Assembly: GCA_030430125.1 (NCBI GenBank)
Contig: JAUIGA010000150.1
Location: 1 to 7,927 of the forward strand
Length of the DNA: 7,927 nucleotides
Direction: 5' to 3'
Source of the DNA: Chloroflexia bacterium
Lineage (GTDB): Bacteria > Chloroflexota > Chloroflexia > Thermomicrobiales > UBA6265
Shown here: piece after piece, positions 1 to 5,236 of the stretch
How the letters are laid out: each line of letters starts with the position of its first letter
Position numbering within the stretch: the stretch's first letter is position 1
Position numbers and translations under genes: made by a program
The notes under the pieces: model-generated
Seen by the model: the letters and a program-made list of their open reading frames with translations, nothing else
What the model was told of the DNA's origin: nothing
Databases searched by the model: none

Positions 1-489
1 CTCCCGGGCGGCCTCGACGTAGATCCTTCGAGGGATCGGCGGGATGATCGTCTCCGGTGGCGGACCGGCGAGTGTGACGCCGTGGTCGAGGACGAAGTAC
101 CAGTTGATGCGCCAGTCGTCGCCGGCTTCGATGAGGTGGATCGGCTCGCCCGGGCTGATGATGCCCATCGGCGAGCGCTCAGGCGCCCATGTCCGCAAAC
201 CATGCAGGGACTGGTAGGCGACCTCTATGCGGTCGTCCCACGCCGGGTGGCGGGTGGCCAGGCCCCGGTGCATCTCGCGCAGCCGGTCGATGTCGGTCCC
301 GGTCATGAAGCGGCGGGTGGCGGCGAGCAGGTCGATATCGCTGACCTCGGGGGTGAAGTCGCCGCACACGAGCGACCCGAACAGGTAGAGCCCGACGAGA
401 TCGTCACCGAGCGTCGACTGGATGCCGGCCTGGAGGTCGTTGAGTACGGAGGCTGCGTCAGGTGGTGTCTTGAACTCTCGCACGGTCAT
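1..489 (-). CDS. AadA-like nucleotidyltransferase, partial (C-terminus off the left edge)
   Basis: This is the N-terminal 163 codons of a nucleotidyltransferase of the aminoglycoside adenylyltransferase (AadA/ANT) type; the frame is open to the window edge. The nucleotide-binding signature is plain: FGSLVCGDF at residues 37-45, then SDIDLL at 50-55, giving the G-S and D-x-D metal-binding residues (D51, D53). A candidate third acidic residue is E89 in IEVAY. A Gly-Pro-Pro-Pro stretch at 142-145 and the following PIPRRIY fit the region between the catalytic and helical C-terminal domains of the family. AadA-type enzymes run to about 260 residues, so roughly 100 are missing. The enzyme would be cytoplasmic and transfer AMP from ATP to a hydroxyl group; streptomycin/spectinomycin is the classic substrate, but the substrate here cannot be read from sequence. 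The ATG lies 11 bases after the stop of the upstream small gene with only a weak GGGG before it, suggesting translational coupling. Family call confident, resistance function uncertain. Confidence 0.82.
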   Translation of the reverse strand, partial: MTVREFKTPPDAASVLNDLQAGIQSTLGDDLVGLYLFGSLVCGDFTPEVSDIDLLAATRRFMTGTDIDRLREMHRGLATRHPAWDDRIEVAYQSLHGLRTWAPERSPMGIISPGEPIHLIEAGDDWRINWYFVLDHGVTLAGPPPETIIPPIPRRIYVEAARE

Positions 490-500
490 CCCCGGTGGCG

Positions 501-788
501 TCAGTCGCCGGCCCTTGCGCGGATGCCGGGCGGTGTCTGAAGATAGCGCAACTGACCCTGGTCGCTGAGGAGCGCACGAAGGCGGAGGCGGGCCTCGGTT
601 TCAGACAGGTGTCCACCGGTGTACTCGGCCATCACCAGTTCGGCGGTGTCGAAGACATCCTGCTGCTCATCGTCGAGCACCTCTTCGAGTGCATCTCGGT
701 GATCGGAGAGAAAGTTCCACAACTGACTGGCGGTGATGATGCCCGCGTCGAAGCGATTCAGGTGTGAGAAGAGGTCCCGAGCATCCAT
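501..788 (-). CDS. small acidic protein of unknown function, upstream of the nucleotidyltransferase
   Basis: A 95-residue protein I do not recognise. It has no signal peptide or membrane segment and is rich in Asp, Glu, Leu and Ala, so it is probably a helical cytoplasmic protein. A strongly acidic patch (EEVLDDEQQDVFD, residues 35-47) is followed by a helix-like LSETEARLRLRALLSDQ (residues 61-77). The start is well supported: GGAGGTGA precedes the ATG with a 3-base gap. It is the first gene of a two-gene minus-strand unit with the nucleotidyltransferase starting 11 bases beyond its stop, so the two are probably co-transcribed and co-translated. I looked for the R-x4-6-H motif of HEPN antitoxin/toxin partners of minimal nucleotidyltransferases and did not find it. 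Its promoter must lie inside the oppositely oriented frame at 802-1107. Confidence 0.7.
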   Translation of the reverse strand: MDARDLFSHLNRFDAGIITASQLWNFLSDHRDALEEVLDDEQQDVFDTAELVMAEYTGGHLSETEARLRLRALLSDQGQLRYLQTPPGIRARAGD

Positions 789-791
789 TGC

Positions 792-799
792 TCACCTCC
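792..799 (-). promoter_or_regulatory. strong Shine-Dalgarno site for the small acidic protein
   Basis: On the minus strand the sequence reads GGAGGTGA, three bases before the ATG at 788. This near-perfect anti-16S match fixes the start of the 95-residue protein. It also shows that the minus-strand gene is the live reading of this stretch, which matters because the plus-strand frame beginning nearby has no ribosome binding site of its own here. Confidence 0.75.
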
Positions 800-801
800 G
801 T

Positions 802-1107
802 CTGGAGCGCGTAACCGCCGACCAAATTCGCGACTTGTTCGAACGTCGAGATTGCTACAGGCGTTGGTTGAACGGCGAGTTTCTGTCCTGTCTAAGGAAA
901 GAAGTTGCTGCCGGTCCACATCAGCCACTGGGAACGCGAAGTCTGGTAATAGGTTTCGTCAACAGGCACGGTGTCCGCGAGTGCCTCGTCCACCTGTATT
1001 ATCTCCCCGATGGCAAGATCGGAGCGAGCGGAAGGCCCGACCCGAAGGAAATCGTCGACACTGAGGCCATTTATCGGCTGTACGATGAGAATTCCTCCTC
1101 ACCCTGA
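802..1107 (+). CDS. small conserved-looking protein with no canonical start; possibly 5'-truncated
   Basis: From V811 onward this frame reads like a real protein: VTADQIRDLFERRDCYRRW, then PLGTRS, a hydrophobic strand, LVHLYYLPDGKIGASGRP and a short helical end. The block DGxxGxSGRPDPK with a preceding RDCYRRWLNGE resembles small bacterial hypothetical proteins I recall; no function is known to me. The start is the problem. The frame contains no ATG, GTG or TTG between the triple GTG/ATG/ATG at 733-741 (inside the opposite-strand gene, with no ribosome site) and a TTG at 835, which would cut into the conserved part. I place the start at CTG 802, where the family would be expected to begin, but this is a guess. 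By hand count about 38 of the last 98 codons end in A or T (GC3 near 61%), against roughly 90% GC3 in the first part of the following gene. It is either a horizontally acquired gene with an odd start or a remnant that has lost its 5' end. Confidence 0.45.
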   Translation: MERVTADQIRDLFERRDCYRRWLNGEFLSCLRKEVAAGPHQPLGTRSLVIGFVNRHGVRECLVHLYYLPDGKIGASGRPDPKEIVDTEAIYRLYDENSSSP

Positions 1108-1112
1108 GGAGG
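1094..1112 (+). terminator. 8-bp hairpin overlapping the stop codon of the small protein
   Basis: CCTCCTCA and TGAGGAGG form a perfect 8-base inverted repeat with a CCC loop. The right arm contains the TGA stop of the preceding frame. Only two T residues follow, so it is a weak candidate for an intrinsic terminator. The right arm is also a consensus Shine-Dalgarno sequence that would be sealed in the stem, but no start codon lies at a suitable distance after it. The structure is seen directly; its function is inferred. Confidence 0.4.
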
Positions 1113-1121
1113 TTCAATATT

Positions 1122-1136
1122 CGATCGCGTCGATCG
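1122..1136. promoter_or_regulatory. CGATCG-CGT-CGATCG repeat just upstream of the DUF917 gene
   Basis: Two copies of the palindrome CGATCG are separated by CGT, so the site is at once a direct and an inverted repeat. It ends two bases before the AAGGA ribosome site (1138-1142) of the gene starting at GTG 1153. It could be a small operator or a leader hairpin. CGATCG is common in GC-rich DNA, so chance is a real alternative. Confidence 0.25.
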
Positions 1137-1152
1137 CAAGGATGTCCGATAC

Positions 1153-2271
1153 GTGACCTGGATTGTAACCCCCGACCACCTCGACGCGCTGGAGATCGGC
1201 GCCGGTATCCTCGGCACCGGCGGGGGCGGCAACCCCTATCTCGGCAAGCTCATCGCCCGGAAGTACGTCGAGGAGGGGGCGGAGATCGCCATCGTTGACC
1301 CCGGCGATGTGCCGAACGACGCTGTCGTCGCATCGGTCGGCGGTATGGGCTCGCCCACGGTCAGCATCGAGCGGTTGCGTCGGGCGGACGAGTCCGTCAA
1401 CGCGCTGCGGGCGCTGGAGCGGCACATCGGGAAGCAGGTCACCCATCTCGTGCCGAGCGAGATCGGCGGCAGCAACTCGACGACGCCGATGGTCGTTGCG
1501 GCGCAGTGCGGGCTGCCGGTGATCGACGGCGACGGTATGGGGCGCGCCTTCCCCGAGCTGCAGATGGAGACGTTCGCCATGTACGGCGTCACGCCGACAC
1601 CGGCGGCGCTGTGCAACCACCACGGGCACATCGCGATCTTCGACAACATCGCCGATGCGACCACGCTGGAGCGCTACGCCCGCGCGGTGACGATCCAGAT
1701 GGGCGGGTCCGCCGGCTACGCCTTCCCGGTCATGACGGGCGCGCAGGTGAAGGAAACGGCGATCCCCGGCACGATGTCGCTGGCCATCCGGCTCGGCGAG
1801 GCGGTGCTGGCCGCCCGGCGCGACACGTCGAACCCCGTGGAGGCGATCTGCCGGGTGACTGGCGGCGTGAGTCTCTTCGCCGGCAAGGTGGTCGATGTCG
1901 AGCGGCGGATGACCGGCGGGTTCGCGCGAGGCGTGGTGTCGCTGGAGGGGTTCGCGGACCACGCCGGCCAGACGCTGCGGGTCGACTTCCAGAACGAGAA
2001 TTTGATCGCTCGGGACGGCTCCGGGGCGGTGCTGGCGGTGGTGCCCGACCTGATCTTCCTGGTCGACAGCGACACCGGCGCGCCACTGACGACCGAGGTG
2101 CTGCGGTACGGGCTGCGGGCGACGGCGATCGGCATCCCCGCGCCGGCGGAGCTGCGCCCGGAGGTCGGGTTGCGGTTCGTCGGGCCGGCCGCATTCGGCT
2201 ACGACGATGTCGCCTACAAGCCGCTGCCGGGCAGCTACGCCAACCGGGAGGCCGGGACCCGCTCGTCGTAG
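1153..2271 (+). CDS. DUF917 / S-methyl-thiohydantoin desulfurase-type protein
   Basis: A 372-residue protein covering the full length of the DUF917 family (N- and C-terminal S-Me-THD domains). Diagnostic segments: GTGGGGNPY at 21-29, EIGGSNS at 103-109, DGDGMGRAFPELQM at 125-138, then a C-terminal half with AIPGTMSLAIRLGEAV (203-218) and a beta-rich tail. There is no signal peptide or membrane segment, so it should be cytoplasmic. Family members are often encoded beside hydantoinase/oxoprolinase (HyuA/HyuB) subunits and are linked to ring opening or desulfuration of hydantoin-type compounds; the exact substrate here cannot be assigned. No hydantoinase gene is in the window, which is unusual. 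The GTG start follows AAGGA at a 10-base gap, and the frame upstream has no better start. A ParB-like gene follows after 61 bases on the same strand. Confidence 0.88.
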   Translation: MTWIVTPDHLDALEIGAGILGTGGGGNPYLGKLIARKYVEEGAEIAIVDPGDVPNDAVVASVGGMGSPTVSIERLRRADESVNALRALERHIGKQVTHLVPSEIGGSNSTTPMVVAAQCGLPVIDGDGMGRAFPELQMETFAMYGVTPTPAALCNHHGHIAIFDNIADATTLERYARAVTIQMGGSAGYAFPVMTGAQVKETAIPGTMSLAIRLGEAVLAARRDTSNPVEAICRVTGGVSLFAGKVVDVERRMTGGFARGVVSLEGFADHAGQTLRVDFQNENLIARDGSGAVLAVVPDLIFLVDSDTGAPLTTEVLRYGLRATAIGIPAPAELRPEVGLRFVGPAAFGYDDVAYKPLPGSYANREAGTRSS

Positions 2272-2286
2272 GGTGCGTGGTCCCGG
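2252..2286 (+). terminator. 8-bp inverted repeat spanning the stop codon of the DUF917 gene
   Basis: CCGGGACC (2252-2259) and GGTCCCGG (2279-2286) are a perfect inverted repeat with a 19-base loop that contains the TAG stop at 2269-2271. No T-tract follows. It could slow or partly terminate transcription between the DUF917 gene and the ParB-like gene, or protect the 3' end of the message. The long loop weakens the terminator reading. Confidence 0.35.
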
Positions 2287-2321
2287 TGTGCGACCATGGA
2301 TGCCGTTGGAGCCGTCGAATC

Positions 2322-2327
2322 GGGAGG
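2322..2327 (+). promoter_or_regulatory. Shine-Dalgarno site fixing the ParB-like start
   Basis: GGGAGG lies five bases before ATG 2333. The same frame is open further upstream into the DUF917 gene, so this site is what decides the start; protein similarity to ParB also begins only after it. Confidence 0.7.
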
Positions 2328-2332
2328 TCGTC

Positions 2333-3100
2333 ATGCAGCGCGTGTTTCGGGTCGTCGATCCGGCCGACCTGACCCCGATGGACCTGAAGCCGACTGACCG
2401 GATGATCGGCAGCGTCCGCCGCTACGGCATCCTCACTCCGGTGTTGCTGGCCGAGCGGATCGACGACGACGGCGTGATTGCCTATGCGATTGTCGATGGC
2501 AACCGGCGGGTGAGCGCCGCTGTCCAGGCCGGGTTGGACCGGGTTCCGGCGGTGGTGCTGCAGGATGTCGACGCGGAGTCGGCCGCGGCGATGACGGTGG
2601 TCACCAACGCGCTGCGCTCGCGCAATGCCGTCAGCGAGTGGCAGGCGGTGGAGCGACTGGGCGACCTCGGGCACGACGCCGTGCAGATTCAGCGCATAAC
2701 CGGGTTGACGAAGGCGAGTCTGGAGACGCGGCTGCGCCCCTCGACCATGCACCCAGACCTGCGCCGGGCGGTGCTGGATGGCCGGATCGCGGTGACGGTC
2801 TGGGAGCGCGCCGGCCGGTTGCCGCCGGAGGCGCAGCAGCGGTTGTCGGATCGGCTGGAGGAGACGGGCGAGCTGCGTGCGGCCGATGTCGACGCCGAGC
2901 GACGGTCGCTCGAACCGGAGCCGGTGCCGGACGACATCGACGTGCCTGAATCCCCGGGGAAGCCCGGCACGCGGGAGCAGCTCCAGGCGCACCTGACCGA
3001 CCTCGCGGCGTTCGCTCGGTCGATCGGCATGAGCGAGTACGAATGGAGCCGCCTGGCGACCGCCGCCTGGCGGGAGGCGGAAATCGGCGAGGAATCCTGA
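2333..3100 (+). CDS. orphan ParB/Srx-fold DNA-binding protein
   Basis: A 255-residue protein with a ParB N-terminal domain followed by a helix-turn-helix region of KorB/Spo0J type. Residues 22-39 (DRMIGSVRRYGILTPVLL) match the first conserved box of ParB (the SI..nG...Pi.v pattern). DGNRRVSAAVQAG at 55-67 matches the nucleotide-binding GERRxRAA box, but with Ser where the last Arg is normally found. Residues 102-176 (from EWQAVERL through ITGLTKASLETRL to LPPEAQQRL) fit the DNA-binding helices. A proline- and acid-rich linker (192-210) leads to a short helical C-terminus. The start is fixed by GGGAGG five bases before the ATG. There is no parA beside it and I saw no parS-like palindrome, so it is more likely a regulator or accessory DNA-binding protein than the chromosome partition protein. 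It stands 61 bases after the DUF917 gene and may share its transcript. Confidence 0.82.
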   Translation: MQRVFRVVDPADLTPMDLKPTDRMIGSVRRYGILTPVLLAERIDDDGVIAYAIVDGNRRVSAAVQAGLDRVPAVVLQDVDAESAAAMTVVTNALRSRNAVSEWQAVERLGDLGHDAVQIQRITGLTKASLETRLRPSTMHPDLRRAVLDGRIAVTVWERAGRLPPEAQQRLSDRLEETGELRAADVDAERRSLEPEPVPDDIDVPESPGKPGTREQLQAHLTDLAAFARSIGMSEYEWSRLATAAWREAEIGEES

Positions 3101-3168
3101 GAGGGTGTCCTGGAAACACGCGGCGTCCGATCGTGGCGTCACGTCCTTCTGCATGACCGGGACGGCAT

Positions 3169-3213
3169 TGGCGGCGCGGAGCATTGGGGCGGGCGACGCC
3201 GGTAGCGCCGCCA
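3169..3213. terminator. 9-bp inverted repeat between convergent genes; possible bidirectional terminator
   Basis: TGGCGGCGC (3169-3177) and GCGCCGCCA (3205-3213) pair perfectly. The 27-base loop can itself fold through GGC-GAC-GCC near 3192-3200. The structure sits in the 122-base gap between the ParB-like gene (ending 3100) and the convergent Tat-protein gene (ending 3223), the right place for a shared terminator. There is no T-tract on either side, so a Rho-dependent or structure-only mechanism would be needed. Nothing else is seen in this gap. Confidence 0.4.
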
Positions 3214-3222
3214 GACCGTCCG

Positions 3223-3870
3223 CTACGCCTCCATCCCCGACAGCACGCCGTCAAGATGGTCGAGCAACGCCGTCATATGGCTGACCGCGCGGAGCTCCAG
3301 GCGTGGCGGCGCTTCCGACGGCACCGGGCTGGCCGACACCTCGCTGCCGTTTCCCACGTTCTCCCCGGAGGGCGTTTCCGCGCCTCCGACCAGCAGCAGA
3401 TAGTCGATCTGCACGACCGACACGGCGTAGTCTTCGATGCTCTGCACGAACCACGGCATCCCCAGGTACCGTTGCGTCTCGGCCGGACCGACCCGCGCCA
3501 CCATCGACGCCGCGGCATCGGCGTCCGGATGGACGATCGCGTTGCCGATACCCAGCTCGTTCCCGTTGGCGTCCTGTCCGGTGGTGAACACCACCGCGCC
3601 GACCGTGTCCGTGAGGTCGGCGTCGCCGGGATCGTCCCACGCCACCGGCTCAACCGGCGGGGTGTCGGCCGGGAGCAGGGGAGTGGTCACCGGCGTCGCC
3701 AGCAGCGCGTCGAGCACGTGTTCGGGCGCGATGCTCGCGACCCGCTTGGCGAGCGTTGCCTCCGTTGCGCTGGCCGAAGTGACGCGCGGCGCGGCACGGG
3801 TGCCGGTCAGCAGCGATGCGCCGGCAATGCCGGTCAACGTGGCTGTCTGCAGGAAACGTCGTCGGTGCAT
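3223..3870 (-). CDS. Tat-exported protein of unknown function
   Basis: A 215-residue protein with a twin-arginine signal: RRRFLQ at residues 3-8, a hydrophobic stretch TLTGIAGASLLTG, and a likely cut near TRAA (24-27). The mature part begins with a helical segment, then LLATPVTTPLLP (57-66), VAWDD (76-80), a strand GAVVFTTG (91-98), NAIVHPDADAAASMV (110-124), a strand VVQIDYLLLVGG (152-163), a Ser/Pro/Glu linker and a C-terminal helix. The 'LL.TPV..LLP ... D..GAV ... PDA.AA' layout resembles secreted hypothetical proteins I recall from Thermomicrobia; no reaction is known. Tat export suggests it folds, perhaps with a cofactor, before leaving the cytoplasm, but the protein has no Cys. ATG 3870 is chosen because AGGAGG stands five bases before it and the Tat motif starts at residue 3, although the frame stays open upstream to 4107. 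It is divergent from the thioredoxin gene. Confidence 0.78.
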   Translation of the reverse strand: MHRRRFLQTATLTGIAGASLLTGTRAAPRVTSASATEATLAKRVASIAPEHVLDALLATPVTTPLLPADTPPVEPVAWDDPGDADLTDTVGAVVFTTGQDANGNELGIGNAIVHPDADAAASMVARVGPAETQRYLGMPWFVQSIEDYAVSVVQIDYLLLVGGAETPSGENVGNGSEVSASPVPSEAPPRLELRAVSHMTALLDHLDGVLSGMEA

Positions 3871-3875
3871 GTGAA

Positions 3876-3881
3876 CCTCCT
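3876..3881 (-). promoter_or_regulatory. Shine-Dalgarno site fixing the Tat-protein start
   Basis: On the minus strand AGGAGG lies five bases before the ATG at 3870. The frame is open for another 237 bases upstream, but this ribosome site and the twin-arginine motif immediately after the ATG settle the start. The same 9-base string (GATCAGGAG on the minus strand) recurs at 3929-3937 with no start codon after it. Confidence 0.75.
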
Positions 3882-3948
3882 GATCGACAGGTTGGGCGCG
3901 GGCGACGCCGCTTGCCGCTCGGTACGGTCTCCTGATCATCGACGTCAT

Positions 3949-3975
3949 CGCTCGCGCCGGGGTTCCGCGCGAGCG
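3949..3975. repeat. 9-bp inverted repeat in the Tat-protein leader
   Basis: CGCTCGCGC and GCGCGAGCG pair perfectly around a 9-base loop (3958-3966). The structure lies about 80 bases upstream of the Tat-protein ATG. It is not followed by T residues on either strand, so I do not read it as a terminator; a leader hairpin or a protein-binding dyad are the alternatives. Confidence 0.4.
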
Positions 3976-4093
3976 GGAAACAGCGATGCGGCCGGAGTGT
4001 GCGCCGACCGCAGGCTGCTGGCTGGGAATGGGGCGCCAGATGGAGGGAAGGGGAAAGGAATTGGAGGGAGCGGCGCCGCCATTCACCTCCCCT

Positions 4094-4107
4094 GTGCCAC
4101 ATGGCAC
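4094..4107. promoter_or_regulatory. operator-like palindrome GTGCCA-CA-TGGCAC
   Basis: A perfect 6-base inverted repeat with a 2-base centre, 122 bases upstream of the thioredoxin gene and 224 bases upstream of the Tat-protein gene. Size and symmetry suit a dimeric helix-turn-helix regulator controlling one or both divergent genes. No regulator can be assigned from the window alone. Confidence 0.35.
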
Positions 4108-4134
4108 CGGATTGGTTCGCGTTCATGCAAAAAA

Positions 4135-4148
4135 CCGGACACATCCGG
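4135..4148. promoter_or_regulatory. CCGGA-CACA-TCCGG inverted repeat next to an A-run
   Basis: A perfect 5-base inverted repeat with a 4-base centre, directly after six A residues (4129-4134) and just before the possible -10 TACATT at 4156-4161. Its place across a likely -35 region would suit a repressor site. The short arms make chance occurrence possible. Confidence 0.3.
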
Positions 4149-4169
4149 CGTGGCGTACATTGGGGTGTG

Positions 4170-4196
4170 CCTGGCGCCCGCCAAGTGGCGGCCAGG
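4170..4196 (+). promoter_or_regulatory. two-part hairpin in the leader of the thioredoxin gene
   Basis: CCTGGC pairs with GCCAGG (outer stem). Inside it, after a 3-base bulge, CGCC-AAGT-GGCG forms an inner 4-bp stem with a tetraloop. The whole ends about 20 bases before the AAGGGG ribosome site of the gene starting at 4229. It could modulate translation or RNA stability. There is no T-tract, so it is not an ordinary terminator or attenuator. Confidence 0.4.
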
Positions 4197-4228
4197 CGTT
4201 GTCGGACGTGATTGACAAGGGGTGAGGC

Positions 4229-5200
4229 GTGCAGGGACAGGTTCGTGTGGCTCGGCGTGTCGTTCAGTTCGTGGCGATCCTGATCGCGATGACCGCGACG
4301 GCCGTGCCGGTTGCGGCAGAGGACGCGGAAGCCCCCGGGTTCACAGCCTGGATTCTGGCGGGGGATTGTGTCGTGGTCCAGAGTCAACCGGTCGTGGAGC
4401 TGGGGGCTTTGACTCCAGACCACGACGCCGCGTGGGAGCTGGCGGATGCAGCGGAAGCCGAGCCTGACGCCGTGTTTGGGGTGGAAACAGACTTGCCGAT
4501 GACACGGGACGAGCTCGAAGCGAGCGAGCACATCGTCGTCGTGCGGAAGCAGGGGGATGGTGACATCAGCCCCGTTGTTGCCTGCGCTCCGCTCGAACAC
4601 AGCGAGGACGCGGACTGGGAGCATCTCGACCTGGAGCCGTTTGGCGATACCGGGATCGAGGGCCGGGCGCGACTGGTGGCCGGCGAGCAGGGGATGGAGG
4701 TGGCCATCGGCATCTGGGACGCGCCGCCGGCTACCAGCAAGGCCGCGCGGGAGAATCTGCCGGAGATTCCCGATTTCGCGTTGACGTTGATGGACGGCGA
4801 GACGATCCACCTGTCGGACTACCGCGGCAAGACGGTCCTGATGGTGATGTGGGCGTCGTGGTGCCCATATTGTGACGCCGAATTCCCGATGTACGAGGAG
4901 ATCTGGCAGGCGTCACAGGACGACGATGTGGTAGTGCTCGGTGTTGGGCTGAAAAACGACGATCAGGGCGATGCCGAGGCGCTTCTGGAAAAGCATGGCG
5001 TCACTTTCCCGGTGGGGCGCGACACCGAGGGTGGCAGCGGTCCCAGGGGCGAGATCGAGTCGACACTCGGTGTGCCCGGCACACCGGCGCTCTTCCTCAT
5101 CACCCCGAGCGGGCATGTCTACGGGGCCCAGTTCGGCGTGGTGGAGCGGACGTCGATGGATGAGGCGATCGCGGACGCCGCGACCTATCGCGACGAGTGA
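4229..5200 (+). CDS. exported TlpA/ResA-like thioredoxin with an extra N-terminal domain
   Basis: A 323-residue exported protein. Residues 1-30 are a signal peptide: basic VARR, hydrophobic FVAILIAMTATAV, AlaXAla-type cut before EDAE. Residues about 36-165 form an extra domain with two Cys (C47 in AGDC, C119 in VVACAP), a SEHIVVV segment (99-105) and a closing MEVAIGIWD (156-164). The layout resembles a small beta-rich extracellular domain I recall from Chloroflexota secreted proteins, and the two Cys could form a disulfide. Residues about 178-320 are a TlpA/ResA thioredoxin domain: IPDFALTLMDG, LSDYRGKTVLMVMWASWCPYC (active site C212/C215), and GVPGTPALFLI with the cis-Pro P286. CPYC is the glutaredoxin-type dipeptide rather than the PP usual in TlpA/ResA. 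The expected role is thiol-disulfide exchange outside the membrane; the partner is unknown. GTG 4229 follows AAGGGG by six bases; GTG 4244 is a possible alternative start. Confidence 0.88.
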   Translation: MQGQVRVARRVVQFVAILIAMTATAVPVAAEDAEAPGFTAWILAGDCVVVQSQPVVELGALTPDHDAAWELADAAEAEPDAVFGVETDLPMTRDELEASEHIVVVRKQGDGDISPVVACAPLEHSEDADWEHLDLEPFGDTGIEGRARLVAGEQGMEVAIGIWDAPPATSKAARENLPEIPDFALTLMDGETIHLSDYRGKTVLMVMWASWCPYCDAEFPMYEEIWQASQDDDVVVLGVGLKNDDQGDAEALLEKHGVTFPVGRDTEGGSGPRGEIESTLGVPGTPALFLITPSGHVYGAQFGVVERTSMDEAIADAATYRDE

Positions 5201-5215
5201 TGTACCCTTCGTCGC
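5190..5215 (+). terminator. 7-bp inverted repeat spanning the stop codon of the thioredoxin gene
   Basis: GCGACGA (5190-5196) and TCGTCGC (5209-5215) pair perfectly, with the TGA stop (5198-5200) in the 12-base loop. It lies between convergent genes, so it could act in both directions. No T-tract follows. The remaining gap to 5237 shows nothing else. Confidence 0.35.
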
Positions 5216-5236
5216 CTCACCTGGCAGCGGATGCGT

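Larger units (their letters stand above)
3871..4228. promoter_or_regulatory. divergent intergenic control region with several inverted repeats
   Basis: This 358-base gap separates the Tat protein (leftward) from the TlpA-like protein (rightward) and should hold both promoters. I find no convincing gene in it. It contains a 9-bp hairpin at 3949-3975, a near-palindrome GTGCCA-CA-TGGCAC at 4094-4107, an A-run plus CCGGA-CACA-TCCGG at 4131-4148, a possible -10 (TACATT, 4156-4161) without a good -35, and a two-part hairpin at 4170-4196 in the leader of the thioredoxin gene. The density of dyads is higher than in any other gap of the window. Confidence 0.5.

Noticed and set aside
82..540. A 152-codon plus-strand open frame at the left end
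   Set aside because: The opposite strand carries the unmistakable nucleotidyltransferase signature.
1114..2334. A 406-codon minus-strand open frame opposite the DUF917 gene
   Set aside because: Arg/Pro/His-rich low-complexity translation typical of antisense frames in GC-rich DNA; the plus strand has a clear family match.
1730..3184. A 484-codon minus-strand open frame covering the ParB-like gene
   Set aside because: No recognisable domain, extreme Arg/Pro content, no ribosome site; it is the shadow of two well-supported plus-strand genes.
3184..4215. A 343-codon plus-strand open frame opposite the Tat protein
   Set aside because: Arg/Gly-rich shadow; the minus-strand frame has a Tat signal and a strong ribosome site.
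4212..4217. TTGACA, a perfect -35 hexamer, 12 bases before the thioredoxin start
   Set aside because: It is too close to the start codon to drive that gene, and no -10 follows within the coding sequence at a useful place.
3650..4810. A 386-codon minus-strand open frame crossing the divergent region
   Set aside because: It overlaps two supported genes and the control region, and its translation has no protein-like pattern.
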